Below are positions 1-8,301 of a stretch of DNA of 64,000 nt, piece by piece (position 1 is the first letter of the stretch; each line of letters starts with the position of its first letter). The notes under the pieces are model-generated. The model ran no database searches. It saw only the letters and a program-made list of their open reading frames with translations, and was not told the DNA's origin. A program made the translations under genes and the position numbers. The DNA comes from Actinomadura luzonensis. Its GTDB lineage: Bacteria; Actinomycetota; Actinomycetes; Streptosporangiales; Streptosporangiaceae. Location of the stretch: NCBI RefSeq assembly GCF_022664455.2, contig NZ_JAKRKC020000002.1:434001-498000 (forward strand), given 5' to 3'.

Positions 1-789
1 CCCGCCGGCGCGGGAGGGGGACGGCCCGTCCGCGGGCGCGCCGAGCGAGCGGCCGAGCATCGCGCGGACCAGCTCGTCCGCCGTCGTGGCGGCGGTGTCG
101 AAACGGCCGGTCACCCGGCCGCCGCGCAGCACCGTCACCCGGTCGCTCGCGGCCAGGACCTCCTCCAGCTTGTGCGTGACCAGCAGCACCGACACGCCCT
201 CGCCCGCCAGCCTGCGCACCATCAGGAACAGGCTCTCGGCCTCGCCCGGCGTGAGCACGGCCGTCGGCTCGTCGAGGATCAGCACCTCGGCCCGGCGGTG
301 GAGGGCCTTGAGGATCTCCACCCGCTGCCGCACCCCGACCGGCAGGTCGCCGACGCGGGCCGCCGGGTCCACGCCGAGGCCGTGGCGCGCGGCCAGCTCG
401 GCCACGGCCCGGCGCGCGGCCGTCCGGTCGAGCAGGCCGCGCCGCAGCGGCTCCGCGCCGATGACCACGTTCTCCGCCACGCTCAGGCCGGGGAAGAGCT
501 GGAGACGCTGGTGGACCATGCCGAGCCCGTGCGCGATGGCGTCGGCGGGGGAACGCAGCCGCACCGGCGTCCCGGCCCGCAGCACCTGGCCGGCGTCGGG
601 GCGGTGCAGGCCGTACAGGATGGACATGAGCGTGGACTTGCCGGCGCCGTTCTCGCCGACGACGGCGTGCACCTCGCCGGGCCGCACGGCGAGGTCGACG
701 CCGTCGTTGGCCCGTACCTCGCCGAAGTGCTTGGTGACGCCCCGCAGCTCGACCGCCGCGACGCCGCCGGCCGCCTGAGCGCCGCTCAT
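1..789 (-). CDS. BMP-type nucleoside/simple-sugar ABC transporter, ATP-binding protein (partial, 3' end outside window)
   Basis: The reading frame starts at the ATG at 789 and runs off the left edge, giving about 263 residues of the first nucleotide-binding half. Walker A is GENGAGKST at about residues 45-53, the Q-loop region reads GMVHQRLQLF, the signature is the LPVGVRQRVEIL form used by the simple-sugar/nucleoside ATPases (RbsA/NupA-like), Walker B is VLILDEPTAVL and the H-loop is VTHKL. Such ATPases normally have two fused domains of about 500 residues, so roughly half is missing. The start overlaps the stop of the upstream lipoprotein gene as ATGA, so the two are translationally coupled and should form one uptake system at the cytoplasmic membrane. 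Confidence 0.93.
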   Translation of the reverse strand, partial: MSGAQAAGGVAAVELRGVTKHFGEVRANDGVDLAVRPGEVHAVVGENGAGKSTLMSILYGLHRPDAGQVLRAGTPVRLRSPADAIAHGLGMVHQRLQLFPGLSVAENVVIGAEPLRRGLLDRTAARRAVAELAARHGLGVDPAARVGDLPVGVRQRVEILKALHRRAEVLILDEPTAVLTPGEAESLFLMVRRLAGEGVSVLLVTHKLEEVLAASDRVTVLRGGRVTGRFDTAATTADELVRAMLGRSLGAPADGPSPSRAGG

Positions 790-1817
790 CCGCCCAGCGG
801 GTCGGCGACGACGGTCTTGCCGGCCACGATGTCGTCGCGGACCTGCTTGATTTTGGCGACCACGTCGGGGCTGGCGGCCACCGCGCAGCCGGAGGAGGCG
901 AGGTCGTCGCCGAGGGCGTTCACGCCGACGCCGCCCTCCTTGAGCCCGTACACCTTGACGCCGCCGCCCCGGCCGGCCGCGATGTCGGCGATGGCCGCGC
1001 GCTCGGCGACGTCGACGTGCTTGAGCACGTTGTCGATGATCGTGCCGGGGCGCTGCGCGCACTGGTTGACGTCCACGCCGAACGCCTTGGCGCCGGCGGC
1101 CGCGGCGGCCTCGAAGACGCCCTGGTTGCCGGCGGACGCGGCGGCCGCCACGATGTCGGCGCCCTGACCGGTGAGCGTCTGGGCCTGGGACTTCGCGCGG
1201 GCCGGGTCGCTGAACGGGTTGCTGCCGCCGACGTAGAGCGGCGTCCCGGTGACGGAGCTCCTGACGGCCTTCGCGCCGGCGAAGAACGGGTCGATCCAGC
1301 GGTGCACGAACGGCGAGTCGAGCGCGGCCACCACGCCCAGCCTGCCGCTCCGGGTCAGCAGGCCCGCCTCCACCCCGGCCAGGTACGCCGCCTCGTGCTC
1401 GCGGAAGGACACGCAGGTCAGGTTGGGGGCCTGGTTCTCGGCGCACGAGTCGACCTGGAGGAACTGCTGGCCGGGATGCTGCTTCGGCACGGTGGCGAAC
1501 AGGTCGTCGAAGGAGAAGCTGACGCCGACGACGACGGTGGGCCTGGCCCGGACGGCGGCGTCGAGGTTCTGCGCGATGCTCGCCGGGTCCTTGCTCTCGT
1601 ACAGCTTGAACGAGGCGCCGATCTCCTTCGCCGCGGCCTTCGCGCCTTCGACGCTGAGCTGCAGGAAGCTGTTGGTCCCCACCGGGTTGGGCGTGATCAG
1701 GATGACGGACTTGCCGGAGGCGGCGGAAGGGGCGGCGGCCGGCCGGGCGGCGCCGCACGCCGTCAGGGCGAGCGCGGCGGCGGCCAGGGCGGCCAGAGGG
1801 GAGAAGGCGCGGTCCAT
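786..1817 (-). CDS. BMP family ABC transporter substrate-binding lipoprotein
   Basis: About 343 residues. A lipoprotein signal peptide (MDRAFSPLAALAAAALALTACG) ends in a lipobox LTAC, so the mature protein is anchored outside the membrane by its cysteine. The body has the periplasmic-binding fold of the Bmp/PnrA (basic membrane protein) family: SVILITPNPVGTNSF near the start, GVSFSFDDLF and a conserved C-terminal NALGDDLASSG region. Family members bind nucleosides or related ligands and feed the ATPase encoded next door (ATGA overlap). An ATG 21 bases further upstream is in frame, but a TATGCT box 7 bases before the ATG at 1817 favours this start on a leaderless message. The exact ligand cannot be read from the sequence. 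Confidence 0.9.
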   Translation of the reverse strand: MDRAFSPLAALAAAALALTACGAARPAAAPSAASGKSVILITPNPVGTNSFLQLSVEGAKAAAKEIGASFKLYESKDPASIAQNLDAAVRARPTVVVGVSFSFDDLFATVPKQHPGQQFLQVDSCAENQAPNLTCVSFREHEAAYLAGVEAGLLTRSGRLGVVAALDSPFVHRWIDPFFAGAKAVRSSVTGTPLYVGGSNPFSDPARAKSQAQTLTGQGADIVAAAASAGNQGVFEAAAAAGAKAFGVDVNQCAQRPGTIIDNVLKHVDVAERAAIADIAAGRGGGVKVYGLKEGGVGVNALGDDLASSGCAVAASPDVVAKIKQVRDDIVAGKTVVADPLGG

Positions 1818-1824
1818 GGCGGCC

Positions 1825-1830
1825 AGCATA
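1825..1830 (-). promoter_or_regulatory. Candidate -10 element for a leaderless transcript of the BMP operon
   Basis: On the minus strand TATGCT lies exactly 7 bases before the ATG at 1817, the spacing at which transcription would begin at the start codon. No Shine-Dalgarno sequence is visible before either possible ATG. No good -35 is seen at 17-18 bases. Confidence 0.4.
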
Positions 1831-2074
1831 ACATGCAAAGCCAGTAGGAAATGTTGACTTTATGGGGGCCCACGACGGTGCCCGGAGCGCAGGCCCCCGC
1901 CCGGGAAGTGGGAGGCGGCGGGCGGTACCTGTTCGCGCTGTCGGTGGTGCGCTCGGTGCTGCTCACGCCGCTGGTGTCCCCGGCCACCGACGACACCGCC
2001 CTCATCGGCGGCGAGACCGATGGCGTCGGGCACCTGCCGGGCGAGCCGGTCGACGCGGTACGCGGCGAAGTCGC

Positions 2075-2185
2075 CTGCTCGACCTGGTCCGGCCGCTCCA
2101 CGAGGCCCTGAACACGGTCACCGAGAACGACACGTACCGGCAGGTGCTGGAGCGGTGGGGCCTGGCCGAGGCCGCAGCAGCGGAA
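2075..2185 (+). pseudogene. C-terminal remnant of a family-3 (amino-acid type) ABC solute-binding protein
   Basis: The frame reads LLDLVRPLHEALNTVTENDT followed by YRQVLERWGLAEAAAA, which is the typical last helix and tail of SBP_bac_3 solute-binding proteins (pattern: alpha-helix, NG/DTYxxxLxKWGL). No upstream part of such a protein (signal peptide, ligand-binding core) can be read in any frame between 1839 and 2075, so only the last 35 or so codons survive. The remnant faces, and overlaps tail to tail, the end of the LLM monooxygenase gene. Solute-binding-protein genes often sit beside SsuD-like monooxygenases, so this is probably what is left of the matching sulfonate importer. The rest of the 1839-2075 stretch holds nothing I recognise. 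Confidence 0.6.
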
Positions 2186-3224
2186 GGAGCAGGTCGCCCT
2201 GGCGGGCCAGCTCCGGCAGGTAGGGAGTGTCCGACAGGATGAAATGGGTGATGCCGAGAGCCTGATAGTCGCGCAGGGACGCGGCCACGTCCGCGGCCGA
2301 GCCGACCAGCCAGGTGGTGGCCGCGCCGGCGCCGCCGTACCGGCCGGGGGCGGTGTAGAGGTTGCGGTCGAGCACCTCGCCCCGCGCGGCCAGGCCCAGC
2401 AGGCGCTGCTGGCCGGCGGCGGCGGTCCAGTTCACGTCGCGGGCGACGCGGCCCTGCGCCATGGCGGCGACCCTGGCCTCGGCGTCGGCCCACGCCTGCG
2501 CGGCGGTGTCGCGGACGACGGTGGTGACGCGCAGGCCGAACTCCAGCGGAGGGAGCTCGCGGCCGAGCCGGTCGGCGAGCCGCCTCAGCCGCTCGATGCG
2601 CTCGGCGACGTCGCCGAGCGGCTCGCCCCAGAAGAGCTGCACGTCGGCCTCGGTGGCGGCGACCCGCTCCGCGGCGGTGGAGGCGCCGCCGAAGTAGAGC
2701 GGCGGATGCCGGCGGGCCGCTCGGGCGGCGGGCCGCGGCTGCACGGTGGAGCCGGTGACGTGGAAGTGCTCGCCGCAGTAGGTGACGTCCTCCTCGGTCC
2801 ACAGCCGGCGGACGATCCGCATGAACTCCGCGGTACGGGCGTAGCGGGCCTCCCGGCCGGCCGGGACGTCGCCGTAGGCCGCCGGGTGGTCCTCGCCGGA
2901 GACGACGTTGACCAGCACCCGGCCGTCGGTGAGGTGGTCCAGGGTGGCGGCGGCGGAGGCGAAGTGGGCCGGACTCCAGTAGCCGGGCCGGATCGCGATC
3001 AGCGGCTGGAACGTCGTCGTGCGCGCCGCCAGCGCGGCGGCCACCGTGAACGTGTCGGGCCGGCCCCAGCCGGTGCCGAGGAGCGCGCCGTCCCAGCCGT
3101 GCTCCTCCAGGGCCCTGGCCTGGGCGGTGAGGTTCTCCAGGCTGTTGTGGCCGGCGACGACGTCGTCGCCGCGGTGGCCGGGCCTGGCCTGGTTGGGGAT
3201 GTACCAGAGCAGCTGGGAGCTCAT
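2118..3224 (-). CDS. LLM class flavin-dependent oxidoreductase, SsuD-like (alkanesulfonate monooxygenase family)
   Basis: 368 residues, bacterial luciferase-like TIM barrel using reduced flavin. Diagnostic stretches are LLGTGWGRPDTFTVAAALAA, PGYWSPAHFASAAATLDHL, LVNVVSGEDHP, PLYFGGASTAAERVAA and the family-typical FILSDTPYLPE near the C terminus. These match alkanesulfonate/methanesulfonate monooxygenases, which release sulfite from organosulfonates during sulfur starvation. The start ATG at 3224 follows a strong GAGGAGGGA ribosome site. The natural protein probably ends soon after LLLPLLR (about residue 344): the remaining 24 residues (from RPRPGPTAP on) are antisense of the solute-binding-protein remnant, so the original stop seems to have been lost in a rearrangement. 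Substrate is inferred from the family. Confidence 0.85.
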   Translation of the reverse strand: MSSQLLWYIPNQARPGHRGDDVVAGHNSLENLTAQARALEEHGWDGALLGTGWGRPDTFTVAAALAARTTTFQPLIAIRPGYWSPAHFASAAATLDHLTDGRVLVNVVSGEDHPAAYGDVPAGREARYARTAEFMRIVRRLWTEEDVTYCGEHFHVTGSTVQPRPAARAARRHPPLYFGGASTAAERVAATEADVQLFWGEPLGDVAERIERLRRLADRLGRELPPLEFGLRVTTVVRDTAAQAWADAEARVAAMAQGRVARDVNWTAAAGQQRLLGLAARGEVLDRNLYTAPGRYGGAGAATTWLVGSAADVAASLRDYQALGITHFILSDTPYLPELARQGDLLLPLLRPRPGPTAPAPAGTCRSR

Positions 3225-3241
3225 CAGCCGTCCCTCCTCTA

Positions 3242-3270
3242 ACCCTTCATTTCAGGTAGAGTTTAAGGGT
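3242..3270. promoter_or_regulatory. Inverted repeat upstream of the LLM monooxygenase gene
   Basis: Arms ACCCTT (3242-3247 includes the flanking base) and AAGGGT (3265-3270) are separated by 17 bases in an AT-richer patch, immediately upstream of the ribosome site of the monooxygenase gene. It could be an operator or part of the promoter; the regulator is unknown. Confidence 0.3.
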
Positions 3271-3413
3271 AGAAAGGCGGCCGTGCAGTTCCTCGCCGGC
3301 ACCCTGTTGCCCGGTGCCCCGGCGTCGGGCGTTGCCGGGGAAAGCGCGCACGACGTCTGTCCGGCTGTCAACGCCGGGGATCCCGGTGCGCCCCGAGCCG
3401 CCACGACGCGGGC

Positions 3414-3447
3414 GGGCCGCCTCATCGGGCGGGCCGCCTCATCGGGC
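3414..3447. repeat. Two tandem copies of a 17-bp unit
   Basis: GGGCCGCCTCATCGGGC is present twice without a gap (3414-3430, 3431-3447). The second copy contains the stop codon end of the metallo-beta-lactamase-fold gene, so one copy appears to be a slippage duplication of that gene's tail. Confidence 0.85.
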
Positions 3448-4152
3448 GAGGCGCTGGAGCTGGCCCTCGTGCACGTGGCGCACCCACTCCCAGCCGGGCC
3501 TGGCCGACGGGCCGACGCGCGGGTCGTCGGGGGCGCGGCCGTCGCGCAACGCGAGCACGTACGCCCGGTCCAGGTCGATCCGGGCCCGCAGCGCGCCGGG
3601 CCCGCCCACGGAGCCGTGGCCGGGGACGACGGTCCCGACGCCGCCCGCGACGTCCTCGATCAGGCGCAGCGCGGCGAGGTAGTCCTCGATCGGGTCCGTG
3701 GCCGCGTCGAGGTCGAGCATCGGGACCAGGACGTCGGACACCAGGTCGCCCGCGACGAGGACGCCGCGCTCCTCGATCAGCAGCGCCGCGTGGCCCGGCG
3801 CGTGCGCCTGGTGCTCGATGATCCGGACCCGGAGGCCGTCCCAGGGGATGTGCGTGGTTCCGGCGGGCAAGCCGGTGATGAGGCCGAGCAGGTCCAGCGG
3901 CACCTGCCCGGCGATCTCCGTCTCGCGCAGGTGCTCGGCGATGCGGGCCTTCGCGGCCGCGTCCGGCCTGGAGAACCCCGCCACGACGGGCCGGCCCAGC
4001 TCGCGAAGGTCGTCGGCGAGGCAGCCGAGCTCGGACTCGGTCACCCCGGGGTCGATGAGCAGCACACCGGCCGGGCCCTGCACCACGACGGCGTTGCTCT
4101 GCACGAACCCGCTCTCGTGGACCAGCACGCCCTCCGCGACCTGCTTCAGCAC
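3439..4152 (-). CDS. Metallo-beta-lactamase-fold hydrolase lacking the HxHxDH metal-binding loop
   Basis: 237 residues from a GTG start at 4152 with a GGAAGGGAGG ribosome site. The N-terminal beta sheets (VLVHESGFVQSNAVVVQGPA, VLLIDPGVTESEL) and the later metal-ligand regions HAPGHAALL, VAGDLVSD and VPGHGSVGG are intact. Between PVVAGFS and RPDAAAKARIAEHL, however, the stretch that should carry HxHxDH (normally GFSTHPHWDH followed by about 25 residues) is absent while the frame stays open. Actinomycete relatives remembered from this family are about 30 residues longer at exactly this point. With two histidines and the catalytic aspartate gone, a dinuclear zinc site cannot form in the usual way, so the product is probably inactive or repurposed. 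What the parent enzyme hydrolysed is unknown. Confidence 0.8.
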   Translation of the reverse strand: MLKQVAEGVLVHESGFVQSNAVVVQGPAGVLLIDPGVTESELGCLADDLRELGRPVVAGFSRPDAAAKARIAEHLRETEIAGQVPLDLLGLITGLPAGTTHIPWDGLRVRIIEHQAHAPGHAALLIEERGVLVAGDLVSDVLVPMLDLDAATDPIEDYLAALRLIEDVAGGVGTVVPGHGSVGGPGALRARIDLDRAYVLALRDGRAPDDPRVGPSARPGWEWVRHVHEGQLQRLAR

Positions 4153-4305
4153 GAGCCCGCCTCCCTTCCGTCCCGCCCGGTGATGGCGATTCGCAACTAC
4201 TGAAGGGAAGGGAGGGCCGGATCGCTGTCAAGGAGGGAAAGCGTGCCGCTGCGCCCTCGGCGACCGGGGCCTCGACCGGCGGCCCCTCGCCGCCGCCGTG
4301 CCCGG

Positions 4306-4332
4306 CTGACTGCCCGGTCGCGGTGCTAAGCT
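4306..4332 (+). promoter_or_regulatory. Weak candidate promoter before the leader ORF and rsgA remnant
   Basis: CTGACT (4306-4311) and TAAGCT (4327-4332) stand 15 bases apart, about 45 bases before the leader ORF. The short spacer makes this a low-confidence call; the rest of 4153-4370 shows no other signal. Confidence 0.2.
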
Positions 4333-4378
4333 TTCCAGCGTTCGTAGTGAGACCGGTGTGGAAGGGGGGTGAGGTTCG

Positions 4379-4447
4379 ATGACCGCGGTGAAGGCCGCTG
4401 CCGTACGCAGCACCCGGATCAACCTCACGTCCCGGGTCCCGGTCTGA
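4379..4447 (+). CDS. Candidate 22-residue leader peptide upstream of the rsgA remnant
   Basis: A short frame begins at the ATG at 4379 directly after a strong GGGGGTGAGG ribosome site and ends at TGA 4445-4447; the peptide ends STRINLTSRVPV. The quality of the ribosome site and its place 80 bases before the rsgA-like frame suggest an attenuation leader rather than a chance frame. GC-rich self-complementary DNA (TCCCGGGTCCCGG and following) lies at and after its stop. Leader peptides of this kind are known in front of actinomycete genes that respond to ribosome-targeting drugs; that link is inference. Confidence 0.4.
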   Translation: MTAVKAAAVRSTRINLTSRVPV

Positions 4448-4529
4448 CCTTTCTCCTCTCCCGGCCTTCCGCGCCGGGCGGAGCGATGCCCGCGTCTCGT
4501 CGAGGCCCCTTCATCGCAAGGGTCTCACG

Positions 4530-4960
4530 TTGTCACACACGTTCACCGATCCATCCGGCCTGTCCCGGTACGGGTGGACCGACGCACTCGATCACACCTT
4601 CGCCGCACACTACGAAGCGGGCCTCGTGCCGGCCCGCGTCTCCCGGGTCGACCGCGGCCTGTGCACCGCGATCACCGCGTCGGGCCCGGTCCGGGCCACG
4701 TTCGCCGCGCCGTACCCGCCCGATCCGCTCCTGACGCCCTGCACCGGCGACTGGGCCGCGCTGCGTCCCGGCGCCGAGCCGCACCTGGTGGCGCTGCTGC
4801 CCCGGCACAGCGCGATCGTGCGCTCGTCGGCGTCCAGGTCCTCCCACGGACAGGTGCTCGCGGCCAACGTCGACACGGTCGCCGTCGTCGCGCCGACCGG
4901 CAGAAGGCCATCACCGGCCACCTGCGCGCCACCTACAGGTTCCGGGACCGGCAGCCATGA
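4530..4960 (+). pseudogene. rsgA: RsgA-type ribosome small subunit-dependent GTPase, internally deleted and frameshifted
   Basis: From a TTG start at 4530 the frame gives the typical actinomycete RsgA N-terminal OB-domain (SHTFTDPSGLSRYGWTDAL, RVSRVDRGLCTAIT, TGDWAAL, IVRSSASRSSHGQVLAANVDTVAVV). The next residues should begin the circularly permuted G domain, but the sequence jumps at about 4895-4905 to another frame encoding QKAITGHLRATYRFRDRQP and a stop at 4958-4960, which looks like the very C terminus of the same protein. About 230 residues including all GTP-binding motifs and the zinc knuckle are missing. The gene cannot make a working GTPase. A full-length copy may exist elsewhere in the genome. 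Confidence 0.75.
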
Positions 4961-5019
4961 CCGGCCCGCACCGCACTGACCCGCACGAGGACCACCCCCA
5001 CGAGGAGACGAACCCCGCC

Positions 5020-5532
5020 ATGACCTCCACCTACCTCACCCGTCCCGAGAGCCCCGCCGACGTCGCGGCGATCCGCGAGATCAACCTGGCCGCCTTCCCG
5101 AGCCCGCACGAGGCGGACCTCGTCGAGGCGCTGCGGGCCGACCCGCGGGCGTGGCTGCCCGGCCTGTCCTGGCTGGCCGCGGCCCCCGGCGGCGAGCTCG
5201 CCGGATACGCGCTGCTCACCCGCTGCCACGTCGGCGACGCACCCGCCCTCGCCCTCGGCCCGTGCGCCGTCCGGCCCGAGCACCAGCGGCGGGGCGCGGG
5301 CTCGGCCGCCATCCGGGCCGCGCTGCGCGCCGCCCGCGAGCAGGGCGAGAACCTGGTGGTCGTGCTCGGCCACGCCGAGTACTACCCGCGTTTCGGTTTC
5401 ACCCCGGCCTCCGGGTACGGCATCCGCCCGCCCTTCGACGTCGAGGACAAGTACATGATGGCGCTCGCCCTCGACCCCGCGAAGCCGGTGCCGAGCGGCG
5501 TCATCCGCTACGCGGCGGCGTTCGGCGTCTGA
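5020..5532 (+). CDS. GNAT family N-acetyltransferase
   Basis: 170 residues from the ATG at 5020 behind a GAGGAG ribosome site; an in-frame ATG at 4957 would add 21 poorly coding residues and overlap the rsgA remnant's stop. The acetyl-CoA-binding motif A is LGPCAVRPEHQRRGAGSAAI (R/QxxGxG/A signature), and the C-terminal VVVLGHAEYYPRFGFTPASGYGI is typical of the YhbS-like subgroup. These cytosolic enzymes move an acetyl group from acetyl-CoA to an amine; the acceptor is not predictable here. The last 25 bases overlap the end of adhE on the other strand. Confidence 0.88.
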   Translation: MTSTYLTRPESPADVAAIREINLAAFPSPHEADLVEALRADPRAWLPGLSWLAAAPGGELAGYALLTRCHVGDAPALALGPCAVRPEHQRRGAGSAAIRAALRAAREQGENLVVVLGHAEYYPRFGFTPASGYGIRPPFDVEDKYMMALALDPAKPVPSGVIRYAAAFGV

Positions 5533-8213
5533 TCTCCTGCCGCCGGCCGGGCGTCCGGCTGCTCAGCAGCCGGGCGACCGGCCGGCCGGCCGCCGGCGCC
5601 GTAGTACGCGGCCCGCATCAGCGCCCGCATGTCGTCGAGCATCGGCATCCTCGGGTTGGCCGGCGCGCACTGGTCCTCGTAGGCGTTGCGCGCCTGCTGG
5701 GGGAGCGCGGCCAGGAAGGCTTCCTCGTCGACGCCGAGGGCCTGGAACGACGGCTCGATCGAGACGGCGTCCCGCAGCCGCTCGACCGCGGCGGCCAGCG
5801 ACTCGACGCCCTGCGCCGGGGTGGCGGCGGGGAGCCCGAGCGCCTGCGCGATCTCCTGGAACCGTTCGGGGGCCCGGTAGTGCTCGTACTTGGGCCAGCC
5901 GGACAGCTTGGCCGGGGTCGTGCCGTTGTAGCGGATCACGTGGGGCAGCAGGACCGCGTTCGTCCGGCCGTGGGCGATGTGGAACGTCGAGCCGAGCGTG
6001 TGCGACATGGCGTGGACGATGCCGAGGAAGGCGTTGCCGAACGCCATGCCGGCGATGGTGCCCGCGTTGTGCATCCGCTCGCGCGCCCGGGGGGCCGCGG
6101 CGCCGTGCCGCACGGCGTCCGCCAGGTTGGCGAAGATCAGCTTGATCGCGTGCAGGGCCAGGCCGTCGGTGTAGTCGCTGGCGTAGACCGACACGTACGC
6201 CTCGACGGCGTGGGTGAGGGCGTCGAACCCGCTGTCGGCGGTGACGACCGGCGGCAGGTCGGCGGCCAGGTGCGGGTCCACGATGGCGACGCTCGGCGTC
6301 ATCGCGTAGTCGGCGAGGGGGTACTTCTTGCCCGTCGCGGTGTCGGTGATCACCGCGAACGGCGTCACCTCCGCGCCGGTGCCCGAGGTGGTCGGCACGC
6401 AGACCAGCCGGGCCAGGTCGCCGAGCGGCGGGAACTTGAAGGCGCGCTTGCGGATGTCGAAGAACTTCTGCCGCAGGTCGGCGAAGACGACCTCGGGGTG
6501 CTCGTAGCGCAGCCACATCACCTTGGCCGCGTCCATGGCCGAGCCGCCGCCGAGCGCGATGATCGTGTCGGGGCGGAACTGCCGCATCAGCTCGGCGCCC
6601 CGGTCCACGGTCGCGACGCTCGGCTCGGGCTCCACGTCGTCGATGATCTGCAACGCCACCCGCTGCGGACGGCGGCCGAGCACCGTGATGATCCGGTCGA
6701 CGTAGCCGAGCCTGGTCATGGTCGCGTCGGTGACGATGCTCACCCGGTGCACGCCGGGCATGTCGGCCAGGTAGCGGATCGCGTGCGGCTCGAAGTAGAT
6801 CTTGGAGGGGATCTTGAACCACTGGAGGTTGTTGGTCCGCCGGCCGATCCGCTTGACGTTGAGCAAGTCGACCGCCGAGATGTTGTGGGAGACCGAGTTG
6901 CGGCCGTAGCTGCCGCAGCCGAGGGTCAGCGACGGGATGAAGGCGTTGTACATGTCGCCGATGCCGCCCTGCGACGACGGGGCGTTCCAGATGATCCGCA
7001 CCGCCTTGACGCGCCGCCCGAACTCCTCGGCCAGCCGCTCGTCCCGGGTGTGGATCGCGGCGCTGTGCCCGAGGCCGCCGAACTCCACCATGCGCTCGGC
7101 CAGCCCGATGCCCTCCTCGTGGCCGCCGGCGCGCAGCACCGCCAGCACCGGGCACAGCTTCTCCCTGGTCAGCGGCTCGGCCGGGCCGACCTGGCCGACC
7201 TCGACGAGGATCACCGAGGTGTCGTCAGGCACCTGAAACCCGGCCTGCTCGGCGATCCAGGTCACCGGCCGGCCGACGACGTCGGGGTTGAGCCTGGCCT
7301 CCGCGCACGACTCGCCGGACGCGCCGGCGCCGAACAGCAGCTCCTCCAGCTTCCGCTTCTCCTCGGCGCCGGCGCGGTAGGCGTGCAGCGCGCCGAACCC
7401 GGCCAGCGTCTCGTCGTACACCTCCGCGTCGATGATCACCGCCTGCTCGGAGGCGCAGATCATGCCGTTGTCGAACGTCTTGGACAGCACGATGTCGTTG
7501 ACGGCCCGCCGCAGGTCGGCGGAGCGCTCGACGTACGCGGGCACGTTCCCCGCGCCGACGCCGAGCGCCGGCTTGCCCGCCGAGTACGCCGCCCGCACCA
7601 TGCCGTTGCCGCCCGTCGCCAGGATCGTGGACACCCCGTCGTGCCGCATCAGCGCCCCCGTGGCGGCGAGGGACGGCTCCTCGATCCATTGCACGCAGTG
7701 CTCGGGGGCGCCCGCCGCGACGGCGGCGTCCCGGACGATCCTCGCCGCCTCGGCGCTGCTGCGCTGCGCCGAGGGGTGGAAGGCGAAGACGATGGGGTTG
7801 CGGGTCTTCAGGGCGATCAGCGCCTTGAAGACCGTGGTGGAGGTCGGGTTCGTCACCGGGGTGATCCCGCAGACCACGCCGACGGGCTCGGCGATCTCGA
7901 CGATCCCGCTGATGTCGTCCCGCGAGATCACGCCGACGGTCTTGAGCGCGGCCATGCTGTTGGTGACGTGCTCGCAGGCGAAGATGTTCTTCACCGCCTT
8001 GTCCTCGAACAGCCCGCGCCCGGTCTCCCGCACGGCGAGGTCGGCGAGCGCCGCGTGCTCGTCGAGCGCGGCGACGGACGCCTTCTTGACGATGTGGTCG
8101 ATCTGCTCCTGGCTGAACGCCGCGTACTCGTCCAGCGCCTTGAGCGCGTTGCCCACCAGGGTGTCGATCATCTCGTTGACGGCAGCCGGCACATCCACGA
8201 CCGTGTCGGTCAT
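5508..8213 (-). CDS. adhE: Bifunctional acetaldehyde-CoA / alcohol dehydrogenase
   Basis: About 901 residues from the ATG at 8213, with a TGAGGTGA ribosome site; a GTG at 8222 is in frame but too close to that site. The N-terminal half is a CoA-acylating aldehyde dehydrogenase (catalytic cysteine in FDNGMICASEQAV). The C-terminal half is an iron alcohol dehydrogenase: GGGSAMDAAKVMW for NAD binding, TTSGTGAEVTPFAVITD, and the metal-ligand region HAMSHTLGSTFHIAHGRTNA. Together they reduce acetyl-CoA to ethanol and regenerate NAD+ when oxygen is short; the family forms spirosome filaments. The length is full for AdhE. Two motifs resembling the hypoxic DevR/OsdR box lie upstream, which fits a fermentative or dormancy role in an otherwise aerobic actinomycete. 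Confidence 0.96.
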   Translation of the reverse strand: MTDTVVDVPAAVNEMIDTLVGNALKALDEYAAFSQEQIDHIVKKASVAALDEHAALADLAVRETGRGLFEDKAVKNIFACEHVTNSMAALKTVGVISRDDISGIVEIAEPVGVVCGITPVTNPTSTTVFKALIALKTRNPIVFAFHPSAQRSSAEAARIVRDAAVAAGAPEHCVQWIEEPSLAATGALMRHDGVSTILATGGNGMVRAAYSAGKPALGVGAGNVPAYVERSADLRRAVNDIVLSKTFDNGMICASEQAVIIDAEVYDETLAGFGALHAYRAGAEEKRKLEELLFGAGASGESCAEARLNPDVVGRPVTWIAEQAGFQVPDDTSVILVEVGQVGPAEPLTREKLCPVLAVLRAGGHEEGIGLAERMVEFGGLGHSAAIHTRDERLAEEFGRRVKAVRIIWNAPSSQGGIGDMYNAFIPSLTLGCGSYGRNSVSHNISAVDLLNVKRIGRRTNNLQWFKIPSKIYFEPHAIRYLADMPGVHRVSIVTDATMTRLGYVDRIITVLGRRPQRVALQIIDDVEPEPSVATVDRGAELMRQFRPDTIIALGGGSAMDAAKVMWLRYEHPEVVFADLRQKFFDIRKRAFKFPPLGDLARLVCVPTTSGTGAEVTPFAVITDTATGKKYPLADYAMTPSVAIVDPHLAADLPPVVTADSGFDALTHAVEAYVSVYASDYTDGLALHAIKLIFANLADAVRHGAAAPRARERMHNAGTIAGMAFGNAFLGIVHAMSHTLGSTFHIAHGRTNAVLLPHVIRYNGTTPAKLSGWPKYEHYRAPERFQEIAQALGLPAATPAQGVESLAAAVERLRDAVSIEPSFQALGVDEEAFLAALPQQARNAYEDQCAPANPRMPMLDDMRALMRAAYYGAGGRPAGRPAAEQPDARPAAGDQTPNAAA

Positions 8214-8301
8214 CTGGGTCACCTCAGGACTCGTCTCGGGCGGTCGGGTCCAGCATCTCGCCGTACGGGCGGGCGCGCCGGAGCGCTTGGACTCCGATCA
8301 T

